Shown here one piece after another: positions 9,829 to 19,054 of a stretch of 64,000 nt of DNA (the stretch's first letter is position 1; each line of letters opens with the position of its first letter). Source of the stretch: Paenibacillus sp. V4I3. GTDB taxonomy: Bacteria; Bacillota; Bacilli; Paenibacillales; NBRC-103111. Under the pieces are notes generated by a model. It saw only the letters and a program-made list of their open reading frames with translations. It made no database searches and was not told the DNA's origin. A program made the position numbers and the translations under genes. The DNA lies in NCBI RefSeq assembly GCF_030817215.1, contig NZ_JAUSZA010000001.1, forward strand, positions 5,616,501 through 5,680,500, in the 5' to 3' direction.

Positions 9829-9862
9829 AAAGAACCTAGCGAGTTAACCCGCTAGGTTCTTT
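9829..9862 (+). terminator. Terminator hairpin after rqcH
   Basis: A long near-perfect inverted repeat, AAAGAACCTAGC paired with GCTAGGTTCTTT, whose centre can also pair. The T-run is interrupted (TTTGTGTGTC). It begins 12 bp after the rqcH stop and could also act on galU transcripts from the other side. Confidence 0.8.
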
Positions 9863-9935
9863 GTGTGTCATATTTTTATGAAATAACCATGTCCAACACG
9901 GCTGTTTTTCTGCCGATCGACACATAAGCGTTTCT

Positions 9936-10817
9936 CTATTTCAATTCCAACTGACGAATCAGAGATAATAGATAAGCTTTTACTTGGTCCTGTAAATCTG
10001 GACGCTGCAAGGCAAGTTCGATGGTCGCTTCTATGTATCCCATCTTATCGCCAACGTCGTAGCGCTTAGCTTGCATCAGATAGGCAGCCATTTGCTGCTG
10101 CCTGTTGAGTACACGCAAAGCGTCAGTCAATTGAATTTCGCCGCCGCGGCCAGGCTCTTGTCTCTCCAGAATGCCGAAAATTTCCGGCATAATGATATAT
10201 CGCCCAATAACGGCTAAATTCGAAGGCGCCTGATCACGGTCAGGCTTCTCAACCAGATCTTCTATCAACTGGTACTTGGCTAAGCTGCTTGCGGGAGAGA
10301 CAATACCATACTTACTTACATCTTCCCATGGCACTTCTTGCACAGCAATGACGGACGTTTCGGATTGTTCATAAATGTCCATCATTTGCTTAAGTCCTGG
10401 CGGCGAGGATTGGAGAATATCATCGCCAAGCAGAACAGCGAATGGCTCATCCCCAATGAATTTGCGGGCGCATAGAATCGCATGACCAAGTCCGAGAGGC
10501 TGCTTTTGCCGAATATAGTGAACATCGGCCAGATTCGAAACGGATTGCACGATTTCGAGAAGCTGAGTACTGCCTTTTTCCTCCAGCATCATCTCAAGTT
10601 CAACCGATTTGTCAAAATGATCTTCAATTGCACGCTTATTGCGTCCAGTGACAATAATAATATCTTCAATGCCAGATTCGATCGCTTCTTCCACGATATA
10701 TTGAATGGCAGGTTTATCAACAATAGGCAGCATCTCTTTGGGCTGCGCCTTTGTAGCTGGCAGGAAACGAGTTCCCAGACCTGCTGCAGGGATAATAGCT
10801 TTGCGAATTTTCTTCAT
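9936..10817 (-). CDS. galU: UTP--glucose-1-phosphate uridylyltransferase
   Basis: Makes UDP-glucose from UTP and glucose-1-phosphate for glycolipid, teichoic acid and polysaccharide synthesis; cytoplasmic. 293 residues opening KIRKAIIPAAGLGTRFLPATKAQPKEM, with the nucleotide-binding loop AAGLGTRFLPAT and the downstream PKEMLPIVDKPAIQYIVEEA typical of GalU/GtaB. LLGDDIL near residue 130 carries the metal-binding Asp. It overlaps the upstream PHP gene by four bases (ATGA), implying translational coupling. GalU and closely related paralogues such as YngB cannot be separated by sequence alone. Confidence 0.93.
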   Translation of the reverse strand: MKKIRKAIIPAAGLGTRFLPATKAQPKEMLPIVDKPAIQYIVEEAIESGIEDIIIVTGRNKRAIEDHFDKSVELEMMLEEKGSTQLLEIVQSVSNLADVHYIRQKQPLGLGHAILCARKFIGDEPFAVLLGDDILQSSPPGLKQMMDIYEQSETSVIAVQEVPWEDVSKYGIVSPASSLAKYQLIEDLVEKPDRDQAPSNLAVIGRYIIMPEIFGILERQEPGRGGEIQLTDALRVLNRQQQMAAYLMQAKRYDVGDKMGYIEATIELALQRPDLQDQVKAYLLSLIRQLELK

Positions 10818-11671
10818 GTACGCTGCTCCTTCTCTGGTTTTAGGCGTTGTAAAACATCGATTCCTATTCGCCTTGAACCGATAGGTGCGTGGAATACTAC
10901 ACCGCCTCGTTCACCATGGAAATCGGAACCAGCCGTTATGAGAAGTCCGGAGCGCTGTGCAAGGCTGAGATATTTCGCTTCTTCTTCCGGCGTATGGTCT
11001 GAGTGATAGACTTCAATACCATTCAGGCCTTGATGGATAATTGCCTCTACAAGGGTATCATCATGGTAAATACCTGGATGGGCGAGGACGGCCTTTCCTC
11101 CCGCTTCTTGGATCCACCCAATCGCCGTAGCTGGCTCGATCCTTGGTGGATTGGCATAAGCTGCAGCACCAGTGCCTAAATACCGGTCAAAAGCCTCGCT
11201 AATCGAGCTCACATAGCCTTTATTCAGCAGCACCGCAGCGATGTGAGGCCTTCCAACTGTGTCGCCCTTACTCTTAATATTCTCTACTTCCCGCAGTACT
11301 TCCGCCATTGTAATGTCTAGTCCGAGCTGCTGTAAGCGCTCAATAATCATATTATTGCGGGTATCTCTCGTTTCTCGCAAAGACGCCAGTCTCTGAAGAA
11401 ATTGCTCATTATTAATGTCAATATAATAACCCAGCACATGGATATCCTGCCCACCCGCAACCGTGGAGATTTCAACTCCTGGCACAACCTCAATACCGAG
11501 CTCACGCCCCGCTAAGAGCGCCTCTGCGACACCTGAGACCGTATCATGGTCCGTGATCGCGATAGCGCCTAGTCCAGCATCAAAAGCCATTTGAACGTTA
11601 GCCGCAGGGCGCTCAGTCCCATCTGATGCTGTCGTATGTGTATGTAAATCCGCTTCGATTCTTGCAGACAT
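10814..11671 (-). CDS. PHP-domain metal-dependent phosphoesterase (TrpH/YciV-like)
   Basis: 285-residue PHP protein. The metal-binding motifs are visible: DLHTHTTASDGT at the N-terminus, ITDHDTVSG around 38-46, PGVEIST, a central VGRPHIAAVL, AHPGIYHDD, and the terminal GSDFHGE. The YciV/TrpH group includes RNase AM, a 3'-5' or 5'-end trimming nuclease in Proteobacteria, and 3',5'-bisphosphate nucleotidases, so the substrate here could be RNA or a nucleotide. The ATG at 11671 follows GAAGGGA. The stop overlaps the galU start, and the pair probably forms one transcript. Confidence 0.85.
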   Translation of the reverse strand: MSARIEADLHTHTTASDGTERPAANVQMAFDAGLGAIAITDHDTVSGVAEALLAGRELGIEVVPGVEISTVAGGQDIHVLGYYIDINNEQFLQRLASLRETRDTRNNMIIERLQQLGLDITMAEVLREVENIKSKGDTVGRPHIAAVLLNKGYVSSISEAFDRYLGTGAAAYANPPRIEPATAIGWIQEAGGKAVLAHPGIYHDDTLVEAIIHQGLNGIEVYHSDHTPEEEAKYLSLAQRSGLLITAGSDFHGERGGVVFHAPIGSRRIGIDVLQRLKPEKEQRT

Positions 11672-11745
11672 TTTCTATTCCCTTCCTTCATCGGAAATGA
11701 CAACTATGAACTTATCATTAGTGAACTGTAGATTTATGTAAAATA

Positions 11746-12657
11746 TTAAAGGAAGCGGCTCAAATCCTCTTGTCGCAAAAAGGTCATGAAGCTTACTGCC
11801 GATATAGGCAGCAGCGTAGAGTTCAAGTAAATGGCATAGAAGCTGCGTTCGAAAGCAATGTTCTCGATCTGCTTCACTTTAAAAAGGCCTAGCGTCACTT
11901 CATGCTTAACGGATGACTGGGAAAGAATGGATATACCCAAACCCGCTTCAACAGCAGATTTGATAGCACCTGTGCTGCCAAGCTCCATGACAATCTTCAT
12001 GGAAGAACAATCCATGTTGCAGCGCGCGAACTCCTCTTCCATCACTCTTCTCGTCCCGGATCCTTGCTCACGAAGAACAAACGGATATTTCAGCAGCTCC
12101 TCCAGAGTTACAACCTCCATATCGGCTAACGGATGGTCCGCAGGCACGATGAGCTTAAGCTCATCACTAAGAATTGCTTCGGTATGGACATCCGGATGAT
12201 GAATGGGCGCTTCGACAAGTCCGAAATTGAGCTGATGACCCAGGACCTCGTCCAAAATCTGGGTCGTATTCATCACTTTCATCGATACGGAGATGTTAGG
12301 ATAGTCTTTGCTGAAGGGCCCAAGAAGGCGAGGTAAAATGTATTCCCCCATCGTCAAGCTGGCGCCCAACTGCAGCCGTCCTTCAATCATCTTCGTAAAT
12401 TTGGACATGGCAACATCGGTCTCACGGATAAGCTCAATGCTGTTTTTAGCAAAAGGCAGCAGTGCTCGTCCCGCTTCGGACAGCTCGATCTTCTTGGTGC
12501 TGCGGTGAAATAGCTTGACGCCGAAATAATCTTCCAGTGATTGTACCTGCATGGTCACAGCAGGCTGTGTCATATGCAGGGCTCCCGCCGCATGAGAGAA
12601 GCTGCCTTTCTCCGCCACGGTAAAGAAGATATGTAGTTGATGAAAATTAAGTGCCAT
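11746..12657 (-). CDS. LysR-family transcriptional regulator (CysL-like)
   Basis: 303 residues with an N-terminal winged helix-turn-helix (about 1-60: FHQLHIFFTVAEKGSFSHAA, then MTQPAVTMQVQSLE) and a LysR substrate-binding domain (about 90-300) of the type often annotated CysL-like. The start is ATG 12657 (MALNFHQL), 10 bp after GAGAGGCGGG; a longer in-frame start upstream precedes this site. No obvious target operon lies beside it, since the upstream gene is a hypothetical read in the same direction, so target and ligand are unknown. Confidence 0.85.
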   Translation of the reverse strand: MALNFHQLHIFFTVAEKGSFSHAAGALHMTQPAVTMQVQSLEDYFGVKLFHRSTKKIELSEAGRALLPFAKNSIELIRETDVAMSKFTKMIEGRLQLGASLTMGEYILPRLLGPFSKDYPNISVSMKVMNTTQILDEVLGHQLNFGLVEAPIHHPDVHTEAILSDELKLIVPADHPLADMEVVTLEELLKYPFVLREQGSGTRRVMEEEFARCNMDCSSMKIVMELGSTGAIKSAVEAGLGISILSQSSVKHEVTLGLFKVKQIENIAFERSFYAIYLNSTLLPISAVSFMTFLRQEDLSRFL

Positions 12658-12769
12658 GTAAACCCGCCTCTCTTTGTTTCCATTATATGAAATCGCAAGC
12701 ACACAGTCCATTAAGACGCAAAAAAGAGCATGCCTTCATCGACACACTCCAGTTAAGCAACCTATTCGG

Positions 12770-13207
12770 CTATCGACGCTTACGACTGTTCTTGATCAGT
12801 GTCATGCGACGTGAGTGTCTAAGCCAAGAGTAATAAGACTTCAAATCACGAAGCTCCATCGTTTCCGACATTTTCCCAAGGAAAGTAACAATAATCATTT
12901 TGTGAAGCGGATTGCCCACAAGATCAGTTTCATGTTCCAGATGGGAAAACTCGGCAACAACAACAAGGTCGTCATCAATGAGATAAACGTCTTCTTCATT
13001 GCGATAATAAGGGACGATGCTATCATTTTTAAGCTTTTCCCACAGAAAAGCACAAATTTCCTCGAGTGAATTGTTTTCGCTAGAAATACGATCACTCCAT
13101 CTCAGCTTAGCATGATTCGTGATCACGACATCCGCCACTTTCTTGTCACCCAGCTGTACGAAGAATGGTTCATAAGTACTCCATCTCCCCATCACCTTGT
13201 CTTTCAT
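12770..13207 (-). CDS. Conserved-looking hypothetical protein, 145 aa
   Basis: I do not recognise this protein. It is soluble, mixed alpha/beta in appearance, with HAKLRWSDRIS near residue 32, an acidic middle (YRNEEDVYLIDDDLVVV) and a basic C-terminus (LRHSRRMTLIKNSRKRR) that could bind nucleic acid. ATG 13207 is preferred over the in-frame GTG at 13213, because AAAGGGG lies 8 bp upstream of the ATG and only 2 bp from the GTG. The AT-rich stretch upstream (about 13260-13380) holds the ylbG terminator and presumably this gene's promoter. Confidence 0.65.
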   Translation of the reverse strand: MKDKVMGRWSTYEPFFVQLGDKKVADVVITNHAKLRWSDRISSENNSLEEICAFLWEKLKNDSIVPYYRNEEDVYLIDDDLVVVAEFSHLEHETDLVGNPLHKMIIVTFLGKMSETMELRDLKSYYSWLRHSRRMTLIKNSRKRR

Positions 13208-13371
13208 GATCACAACCCCTTTCCTACTAAAATGAGACCGTGTACCTATTCCCTATGTGCCTGTAAGTTATATTTTACTTGATTATAACTTTTTTTCCTA
13301 TGAAAGAATATATAAAATTATTAATAAATATTTGTGAAATCATGAAAAAATGCTTATTTTCTAAAAATTCA

Positions 13372-13401
13372 AAAAATAAAAAAAGCTTCTTACGAAGCTT
13401 T
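13372..13401 (-). terminator. Terminator of ylbG
   Basis: The AAAGCTTC/GAAGCTTT stem with a four-base loop is followed on the minus strand by a long T-run. It begins 17 bp after the ylbG stop. Confidence 0.85.
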
Positions 13402-13418
13402 CGTTTTGCACTGCAGCC

Positions 13419-13682
13419 TCAAAGGGTGTAAAATCTAGTTTTGTCCGGCACATCACTACTGTATTCGGTTTTAATTTCGTTTCGGTAAGACTTCTCTACC
13501 TTTTTGACGTACGGGAGCTTCAACAGGTTCCGTGTTGTCTCATCTACTTTGCTGGCATGTATATAAAGAACGGCATAATTCATTTTCTTGGATATGTAAT
13601 GAAGGGAACCGAACCGTTCCAAGTTTCTGGCGGCTTTGATATCGTTTACCCAAATGATTAATCCGCTACGCTCGATCATCAT
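13419..13682 (-). CDS. ylbG: YlbG family protein (UPF0298/DUF2129)
   Basis: 87-residue cytoplasmic protein of unknown biochemical function, conserved through Bacilli. It closely follows the Bacillus pattern: ERSGLIIWVNDIKAARNLE, LHYISKKMNYAVLYI and LPYVKKVEKSYR are clear counterparts of the B. subtilis YlbG segments. The ATG at 13682 follows AGAGGT. In Bacillus ylbG lies directly next to ylbF; here a divergently oriented asparaginase gene separates them, which suggests an insertion into an ancestral ylbF-ylbG pair. Confidence 0.9.
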   Translation of the reverse strand: MMIERSGLIIWVNDIKAARNLERFGSLHYISKKMNYAVLYIHASKVDETTRNLLKLPYVKKVEKSYRNEIKTEYSSDVPDKTRFYTL

Positions 13683-13729
13683 GATTGCAACCTCTTTTCA
13701 ATAATCCTAGTATGGAGTGATACCACTAC

Positions 13730-14734
13730 ATGAAGCCTTCTGACACCATGGTCCGCATATTCCGTGGAAGCATAACAGAAAGTATTCACCGCGTCCACCT
13801 CGCGGTCGTTAACGCTGGGGGGACGCTGCTGCATCAAGCAGGCGACCCGCAGCTGCTCACCTTCGCCCGTTCGACAGCGAAGCTCTTACAAGCATTGCCG
13901 GTGATTGAATCCGGCGCAGCTGATCATTTCGGCCTCACTGATGCCGAAATCGCCTTATGCTGCGCTTCCCACAACGGGGAAGCTGAGCACGTGAGCACGG
14001 CCCAGGGTATCCTGGGCAAGCTCGGTTACCATCATGAGCACCTGCAGTGCGGTGCACATGATCCTTACCACGCACCGACTGCAAAGGCGATGCGCGAGCG
14101 AGGAGAGTCCCCGACAACCTTGCACAACAATTGCTCGGGCAAACATTCGGGCATGCTAGCGCTAAGTGCACACCTGGGTGCATCGCCGGATACCTACATG
14201 AGCATCCAGCATCCTGTACAGCAGCTTATGCTAGATGCGGTATGTGCCATGACCGGCGTGCCGAAGCCGCAGATGCATCTCGGGATTGACGGTTGTGGGG
14301 TGCCCGTATTCGGTATGACGATTGACCAACTGGCACTTGCCTTCGCCAGATTAGGCCGCCCTGACGAATTGCCGCAAGCACGTGCAAACGCTTGCCAAAG
14401 AATTGTCGCCGCGGTGCGAAAATATCCTCAATTCCTCGCGGGAAGCGACCGCTTCGATACGCGATTAATCGAGGTTACGGGTGGCCGTATCATCGGCAAG
14501 ATGGGAGCAGAAGGCATCTTCGCCATCACAATTCCTGAGCAGGGACTAGGCTTTGTCTTAAAGATCGAAGACGGTACCGTTCGGGCCTTGTATCCCGCTG
14601 TCGTCGAAGCTTTGAAGCAGTTAAGCTTGCTCTCGGAATCCGAAGTAGGCGAACTTGCATCCTATCATACCCCTACTATTCATAACTGGCAGGGAACCGA
14701 GGTCGGAATCATCCGCCCCGATTTCCAGTTTTAG
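13730..14734 (+). CDS. L-asparaginase II family protein
   Basis: 334-residue member of the asparaginase II family (the Rhizobium AnsA-type, unrelated to bacterial type I/II asparaginases), expected to hydrolyse asparagine to aspartate and ammonia in the cytoplasm. Diagnostic stretches are CCASHNGEAEHV near 80, the glycine-rich NNCSGKHSGML near 135, and GIDGCGVPVFGM near 185. The preceding GGAG lies 13 bp from ATG 13730; ATG 13748 is an alternative. GC content is visibly higher than in ylbG or ylbF, between which it sits, consistent with acquisition. It ends 3 bp from the convergent ylbF stop with no terminator between. Confidence 0.88.
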   Translation: MKPSDTMVRIFRGSITESIHRVHLAVVNAGGTLLHQAGDPQLLTFARSTAKLLQALPVIESGAADHFGLTDAEIALCCASHNGEAEHVSTAQGILGKLGYHHEHLQCGAHDPYHAPTAKAMRERGESPTTLHNNCSGKHSGMLALSAHLGASPDTYMSIQHPVQQLMLDAVCAMTGVPKPQMHLGIDGCGVPVFGMTIDQLALAFARLGRPDELPQARANACQRIVAAVRKYPQFLAGSDRFDTRLIEVTGGRIIGKMGAEGIFAITIPEQGLGFVLKIEDGTVRALYPAVVEALKQLSLLSESEVGELASYHTPTIHNWQGTEVGIIRPDFQF

Positions 14735-14737
14735 TTT

Positions 14738-15187
14738 TTACCCGCAATTCCCGCTGCAGCTTCCACCGGAACTGCAGCCTTTGCCAGTTGGAAGTGGATT
14801 ATTACTTGGGACTTTAATCGTATCGGAGACCGCATGCGCGATCGTCGTTGAAACCGTAAACAGCAAATCGTCCAAACGGTCTTCCGCTTCTTTGAACCTA
14901 CGCACCGCTTCAACAGCATGCAGCTTCTCCTGAATCTCATTCACCGCGGCTAATGCTTCGTGATAGCTTGGGTGGTAATGCCCGAAGCGTTCACATTCCT
15001 CGAAAGCATCTTTCTTTCTGGCGAAAACCGCTTTAAGATCCCGAACTTCCGCGCTGTTCTCCACAGCGATCTTCCAATATAAATAATCTGCCACTTCAGC
15101 AGAGGAATTAATCATATCACCCATGTCATAAGCCTGCATAAGAACGGCCGACATATCTATTGTTTCTGCTTCCATTGTCTGTAACAT
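14738..15187 (-). CDS. ylbF: YlbF, subunit of the YlbF-YmcA-YaaT (RicFAT) complex
   Basis: In B. subtilis YlbF acts with YmcA and YaaT to direct RNase Y and to support sporulation, competence and biofilm formation, and the complex carries Fe-S clusters. The protein ends in GKGCSSGGSCSGNCG, matching the Cys-rich tail of Bacillus YlbF that supplies cluster ligands. The core FGHYHPSYHEA also matches. The start ATG 15187 (MLQTMEAE) gives 149 residues, the Bacillus length, and aligns with MYATMES there; the Shine-Dalgarno AGGAAGG is then about 15 bp away, so TTG 15199 or ATG 15202 is possible. Confidence 0.9.
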   Translation of the reverse strand: MLQTMEAETIDMSAVLMQAYDMGDMINSSAEVADYLYWKIAVENSAEVRDLKAVFARKKDAFEECERFGHYHPSYHEALAAVNEIQEKLHAVEAVRRFKEAEDRLDDLLFTVSTTIAHAVSDTIKVPSNNPLPTGKGCSSGGSCSGNCG

Positions 15188-15300
15188 AACTACGATCAAC
15201 ATCCTTCCTCTCAAAGAATAGATAACATCTCTACTATACCACAGTTCCCCAAGAGTTTCTTCCTTTTCTCTTTGCAGCGAAATCCTCGTTCATTTGATCA

Positions 15301-17352
15301 TTAGCTCATTCCATCCAATGTATAAACACCTTCATCATTGATACCAGGCAAAATAAGCTTCATTTCCTCCCAATCCTCGCTCGCCAAAGAAATCTCCTGA
15401 TATTCCTCCAGTCCTTCCAATATCCAGCCCGACCGTTCTTCGCGAAGAATTCGGGGGATAATGAAGCGATTTCGCCCTTCTTTACGAAGCTGCAGAACGC
15501 TTTTCCATTCAATAGCTTTGCGGATCATCTCTTTGCGTGTAGAGCCATGATACTCACGGATTTCCTTAATCCAGCTTACAGGAATATCCTGCATATCCGG
15601 ATACAATTCATACCGCTCCGGCAAATGGGTATCCATTTCATAGAGCTGAATGGTATCCCGTGAATAACAAAGGCCACCTGTCTGATTTTCGGACGAAATC
15701 AAGGGATTGGAAATCACTGAGTTCTCATCTTTTCGGCTGCTTCTTGGATTGAAACCCATATTCTCCAGACACTTCGTAAGCATTGTAAGATGTTGACGCA
15801 AAATAATAAAGTCTGAGCCGCCAACGCGGTCCCCGAGAAGTGGAAGGCATTTCTCGTTTCTAAGCAGTGCCTCTGCAATATCCTCGGAACGGCATCGAAG
15901 CAGTGTTACTTCTTCGATATACAGCTTACCGGCCTGCTCCCCCCATTGCTGTAAAGTAAGCGTTATATGTGCAGGTACTTCGTAGAGTGCGTTCTCGTGC
16001 AGCATCCGAATCATCTCTTCGCTGCTCAGACCCTTCTCACAAGCACGATAGAAGCTTTCTTTGGTTATGCGATAGGTACGAACAAGATCTGTCATTTTGA
16101 GGTCAGCGAAAGCCGCGATATCCCATTCTGTGCGAAGCGATACGTCAGGGGGGAGTAACATTTCGAAATCCGGCTGCACATAAAGCGAGGGATGCACCTC
16201 AACATGCGTTTCTGACGATCTGAGGCCATCATCCTTATAATGTGAGGCCTCTTGTATCGGTGTGATTAACCATCGAAACCATAGATGATCATCCTGATCG
16301 GTACCCAACTTTATGAAACGAAAAACAGACAAAGGAGCCATCCATGTAGTCATGATAGACTTGCGAAGCGATGATTCACCCATCACCTGTCCCCCGAAGG
16401 AACAGCAAGAACGGATTTCTTTCACAATAGTGTCCACTTCATACCACTGTCCGAACTCTCCCCTCTCCATCAATGATATGCCATGTTCAAGCCAGACAGG
16501 TGCAGGAATCAACAGTTGACGCCAAATCTGATATAGCTGCCCCTGCTGCTTATCGTAGGAGTCCTGAAGCCATCTTAGACAGGCCTGCTGGTTGAAAAGG
16601 TAACGGTCACCTTGACTATGAATAGAAAGGAAACCCATGCGAATAGCCATTTCAATCATTAGCGCGGCAGGTTCGTTATAAACGTCTCTAAATGCGTAAG
16701 TAAGCCCAGCAGAGCGTAAAATATCATTAGGCAAGGCTAGATGTTCCGTTAGCTTTTGCAGCTGCTTTTTATGTAAAATCCCTTTGTTCGTGAGAGGTAG
16801 CGATGGCTGTTGGTTGCAAGCCACCAGAAAATGAAACAGCTGCTGTGCCAAGCCTCTAGGATTAATCGGCGCTGCTGCATCTGATGTGTTTAATTGACCA
16901 GAGCTCCCGGCTTCCCACAGCTCAAGAGCCAAATCCTCTTTACCTGTTTGAAGCTGATCTGACGGAAATAACAACAGGTGCCACGCTGCAAAAGTATCCT
17001 CAGGCAGGATAAAAAGTTGCTCCCCCCATGCTTTGCGAAAAGCCGCAATAACGCCTGCTCTTCTAAGTCCTACAAGGCCTAGAGCGACTTGCGCACCCGC
17101 CATACGAAGAGCTGCTTGCTTTTCCAACGCGTCTTTTGTAAACGGTTCACAGCCGAAAGTGGATAATATGAGACGCAGAGTATGCTTTTCATCCAATGAC
17201 AAATGCCGGTTCAACTCAGCAAGGTACTTCCGATCCGTCATTAAATCAGGAAATGCCACACCTTGTTCTAGGAAAGAACTGCACCATTTTTGTTCAATAA
17301 TGAGCTCCCTCAGTTCTCGGGGCATTTTCCTATCGATATGTTCAAATCTCAT
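15301..17352 (-). CDS. Helicase-associated protein with XPB/Ssl2-type N-terminal domain; XPB partner
   Basis: 683 residues without helicase motifs. The N-terminal two thirds look like stacked winged-helix repeats, and the region about 390-550 (VQPDFEMLLPPDVSLRTEWD, then YRITKESFYRACEKGLSSEEM) matches the helicase-associated domain found at the N-terminus of XPB/Ssl2 helicases. It starts 19 bp after the helicase stop on the same strand (ATG 17352 after AAGGAG), so the two are cotranscribed. By analogy with archaeal XPB, which works with the nuclease Bax1, this may be the helicase's partner in opening DNA; I see no nuclease motif. The function is inferred. Confidence 0.75.
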   Translation of the reverse strand: MRFEHIDRKMPRELRELIIEQKWCSSFLEQGVAFPDLMTDRKYLAELNRHLSLDEKHTLRLILSTFGCEPFTKDALEKQAALRMAGAQVALGLVGLRRAGVIAAFRKAWGEQLFILPEDTFAAWHLLLFPSDQLQTGKEDLALELWEAGSSGQLNTSDAAAPINPRGLAQQLFHFLVACNQQPSLPLTNKGILHKKQLQKLTEHLALPNDILRSAGLTYAFRDVYNEPAALMIEMAIRMGFLSIHSQGDRYLFNQQACLRWLQDSYDKQQGQLYQIWRQLLIPAPVWLEHGISLMERGEFGQWYEVDTIVKEIRSCCSFGGQVMGESSLRKSIMTTWMAPLSVFRFIKLGTDQDDHLWFRWLITPIQEASHYKDDGLRSSETHVEVHPSLYVQPDFEMLLPPDVSLRTEWDIAAFADLKMTDLVRTYRITKESFYRACEKGLSSEEMIRMLHENALYEVPAHITLTLQQWGEQAGKLYIEEVTLLRCRSEDIAEALLRNEKCLPLLGDRVGGSDFIILRQHLTMLTKCLENMGFNPRSSRKDENSVISNPLISSENQTGGLCYSRDTIQLYEMDTHLPERYELYPDMQDIPVSWIKEIREYHGSTRKEMIRKAIEWKSVLQLRKEGRNRFIIPRILREERSGWILEGLEEYQEISLASEDWEEMKLILPGINDEGVYTLDGMS

Positions 17353-17371
17353 CCTATGCTCCTTCTCGTCG

Positions 17372-19054
17372 TCATTTTGCCGCTTGATTCCAACTCGTTA
17401 TGCTATATTGATAGCCCTGCTCAACTAGAAATAACTGCCTTTTCATAGCAAAATCCTGCTCCTTCGTATCCTCGCTAATCAGAGAATAGAAGACAGCTGC
17501 GTTCGTACCGCTGCTCTTAGGTCGAAGGATGCGCCCAAGCCGCTGCGCCTCTTCTTGCCGCGAACCATAACTGCCCGACACCTGAATGGCTACGACGGCA
17601 TCGGGCAGGTCCACTGCAAAATTGGCAACCTTGGATACAATAAGGAGGGGCAGCTGACCCTTCTTGAATTGGTCGTATAGTTCCTCTCGGAGTTCATGCG
17701 CCACTCCACCGCTGATCATAGGCGCGCCGGTATGGGCAGCGATAAGCTCCAACTGACTAATATATTGGCCGATGATTAACGTCTGTTCATTAGCATGAAG
17801 CAGCAATAAGTGGTCAATAACGTCTAGCTTAGCGGCATTTTCTCCAGCAATCCTGAACTGCTGCCTAGCACCTGAGGCTCCATAACGATCCCGATCCAAA
17901 GCCGATAGAGGCACTCGTACTTCCTTGCAGGCGACCTTGGCTATCCAGCCCATTGACTCTAGCTCTTTCCAAGCCATATCATATTTCTTCGGTCCTACAA
18001 GTGAGAAAACGTCTTCTTCTCGACCGTCTTCCCTAATTAATGTAGCCGTTAACCCGAGTCTGCGAGTCGCTTGTATCTCTGCTGTGGCCCGAAAAACGGG
18101 GGCTGGCAAAAGATGAACCTCATCATAAATAATCAACCCCCAGTCTCTCTGACTAAACAGCCGCATGTGAGAGAATTCGTCTTCTTTCTTCCCTCGATGC
18201 GTCAAAATCTGATAAGTCGCAATCGTGATGGGCCTTACTTCCTTCGTTGTGCCGTTATATTCCCCTACCTGATCTTCCGCTAAGCCCGTTTTGCTCAAAA
18301 TCTCACGCTTCCACTGCTTCACCGAAGTAACATTGGTTGTCAGAATCAATGTAGCACAGTTGCACTTGGCCATCGCAGCAATGCCGACCACTGTCTTCCC
18401 CGCTCCACAGGGGAGCACCAACACACCGCTGCCGCCTTCTCCTACACGGTTAAAAGCATCTACAGCATGCTTTTGGTAATCACGCAGCTGGAACGGCGCT
18501 TCCATCGTATCTTCATTCCGAAGCTGAATCGGAAGATACTCACCGCTGCGATAAGCGGCCAAATCTTCAACAGGATACCCCAGCTTGATAAGTTCTTGCT
18601 TCAAGACACCTCGTGAAATCGGAGAAATAGCAATAGCGCGCTCTCCGCGGGTATCCTCTAAATACCTCTTCAACGAATCGTACGCGCTAATTTCTTTTAA
18701 CACGACCGTATCATCGCTAACTAAATAGAGCTCATTTCCGACATTCTCTATACGCAGTATGCCGTAGCGCTTCACATATTTACGTATACTGCTCAGTACC
18801 GCGGGAGGAACACCAAATTTCGCATATCGCTGTAAAAAAACCGACATTTCTTCTATTGGCATCCCTGCCGCTGAAGCATTCCATAGCGATAATGGCGTAA
18901 TCCGATACGTATGGAGATGCTCCGGGCTTTTGATCAGATCCGCGAAACGGGATATGGTCCCCCTTATAGCTTCAAATTCCGGGTGATTCGTTTCCACTAA
19001 TATCGATAAATCGCTCTGTACAATCAGCGGACGGGTAGGATCCATGGCAATCAT
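17372..19054 (-). CDS. DNA repair helicase of the XPB/Ssl2 family
   Basis: Superfamily 2 ATP-dependent DNA helicase of the kind central to eukaryotic nucleotide excision repair and TFIIH, present sporadically in bacteria. 560 residues: N-terminal helicase-associated domain (about 1-180), Q-region FQLRDYQKHAVDAF, Walker A PCGAGKT (215-221), Walker B DEVH (311-314), TATLIREDGRE with the XPB-specific RED motif (341-343), and motif VI QRLGRILRPK. ATG 19054 follows AAGGAGG by 6 bp. It heads a two-gene operon with the helicase-associated protein. A role in DNA repair or transcription-coupled opening is inferred from the family. Confidence 0.92.
   Translation of the reverse strand: MIAMDPTRPLIVQSDLSILVETNHPEFEAIRGTISRFADLIKSPEHLHTYRITPLSLWNASAAGMPIEEMSVFLQRYAKFGVPPAVLSSIRKYVKRYGILRIENVGNELYLVSDDTVVLKEISAYDSLKRYLEDTRGERAIAISPISRGVLKQELIKLGYPVEDLAAYRSGEYLPIQLRNEDTMEAPFQLRDYQKHAVDAFNRVGEGGSGVLVLPCGAGKTVVGIAAMAKCNCATLILTTNVTSVKQWKREILSKTGLAEDQVGEYNGTTKEVRPITIATYQILTHRGKKEDEFSHMRLFSQRDWGLIIYDEVHLLPAPVFRATAEIQATRRLGLTATLIREDGREEDVFSLVGPKKYDMAWKELESMGWIAKVACKEVRVPLSALDRDRYGASGARQQFRIAGENAAKLDVIDHLLLLHANEQTLIIGQYISQLELIAAHTGAPMISGGVAHELREELYDQFKKGQLPLLIVSKVANFAVDLPDAVVAIQVSGSYGSRQEEAQRLGRILRPKSSGTNAAVFYSLISEDTKEQDFAMKRQLFLVEQGYQYSITSWNQAAK

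Noticed and set aside
13255-13380. Very AT-rich stretch as a possible replication or attachment site
   Set aside because: No DnaA boxes, inverted or direct repeats other than the ylbG terminator; it fits a promoter/terminator interval.
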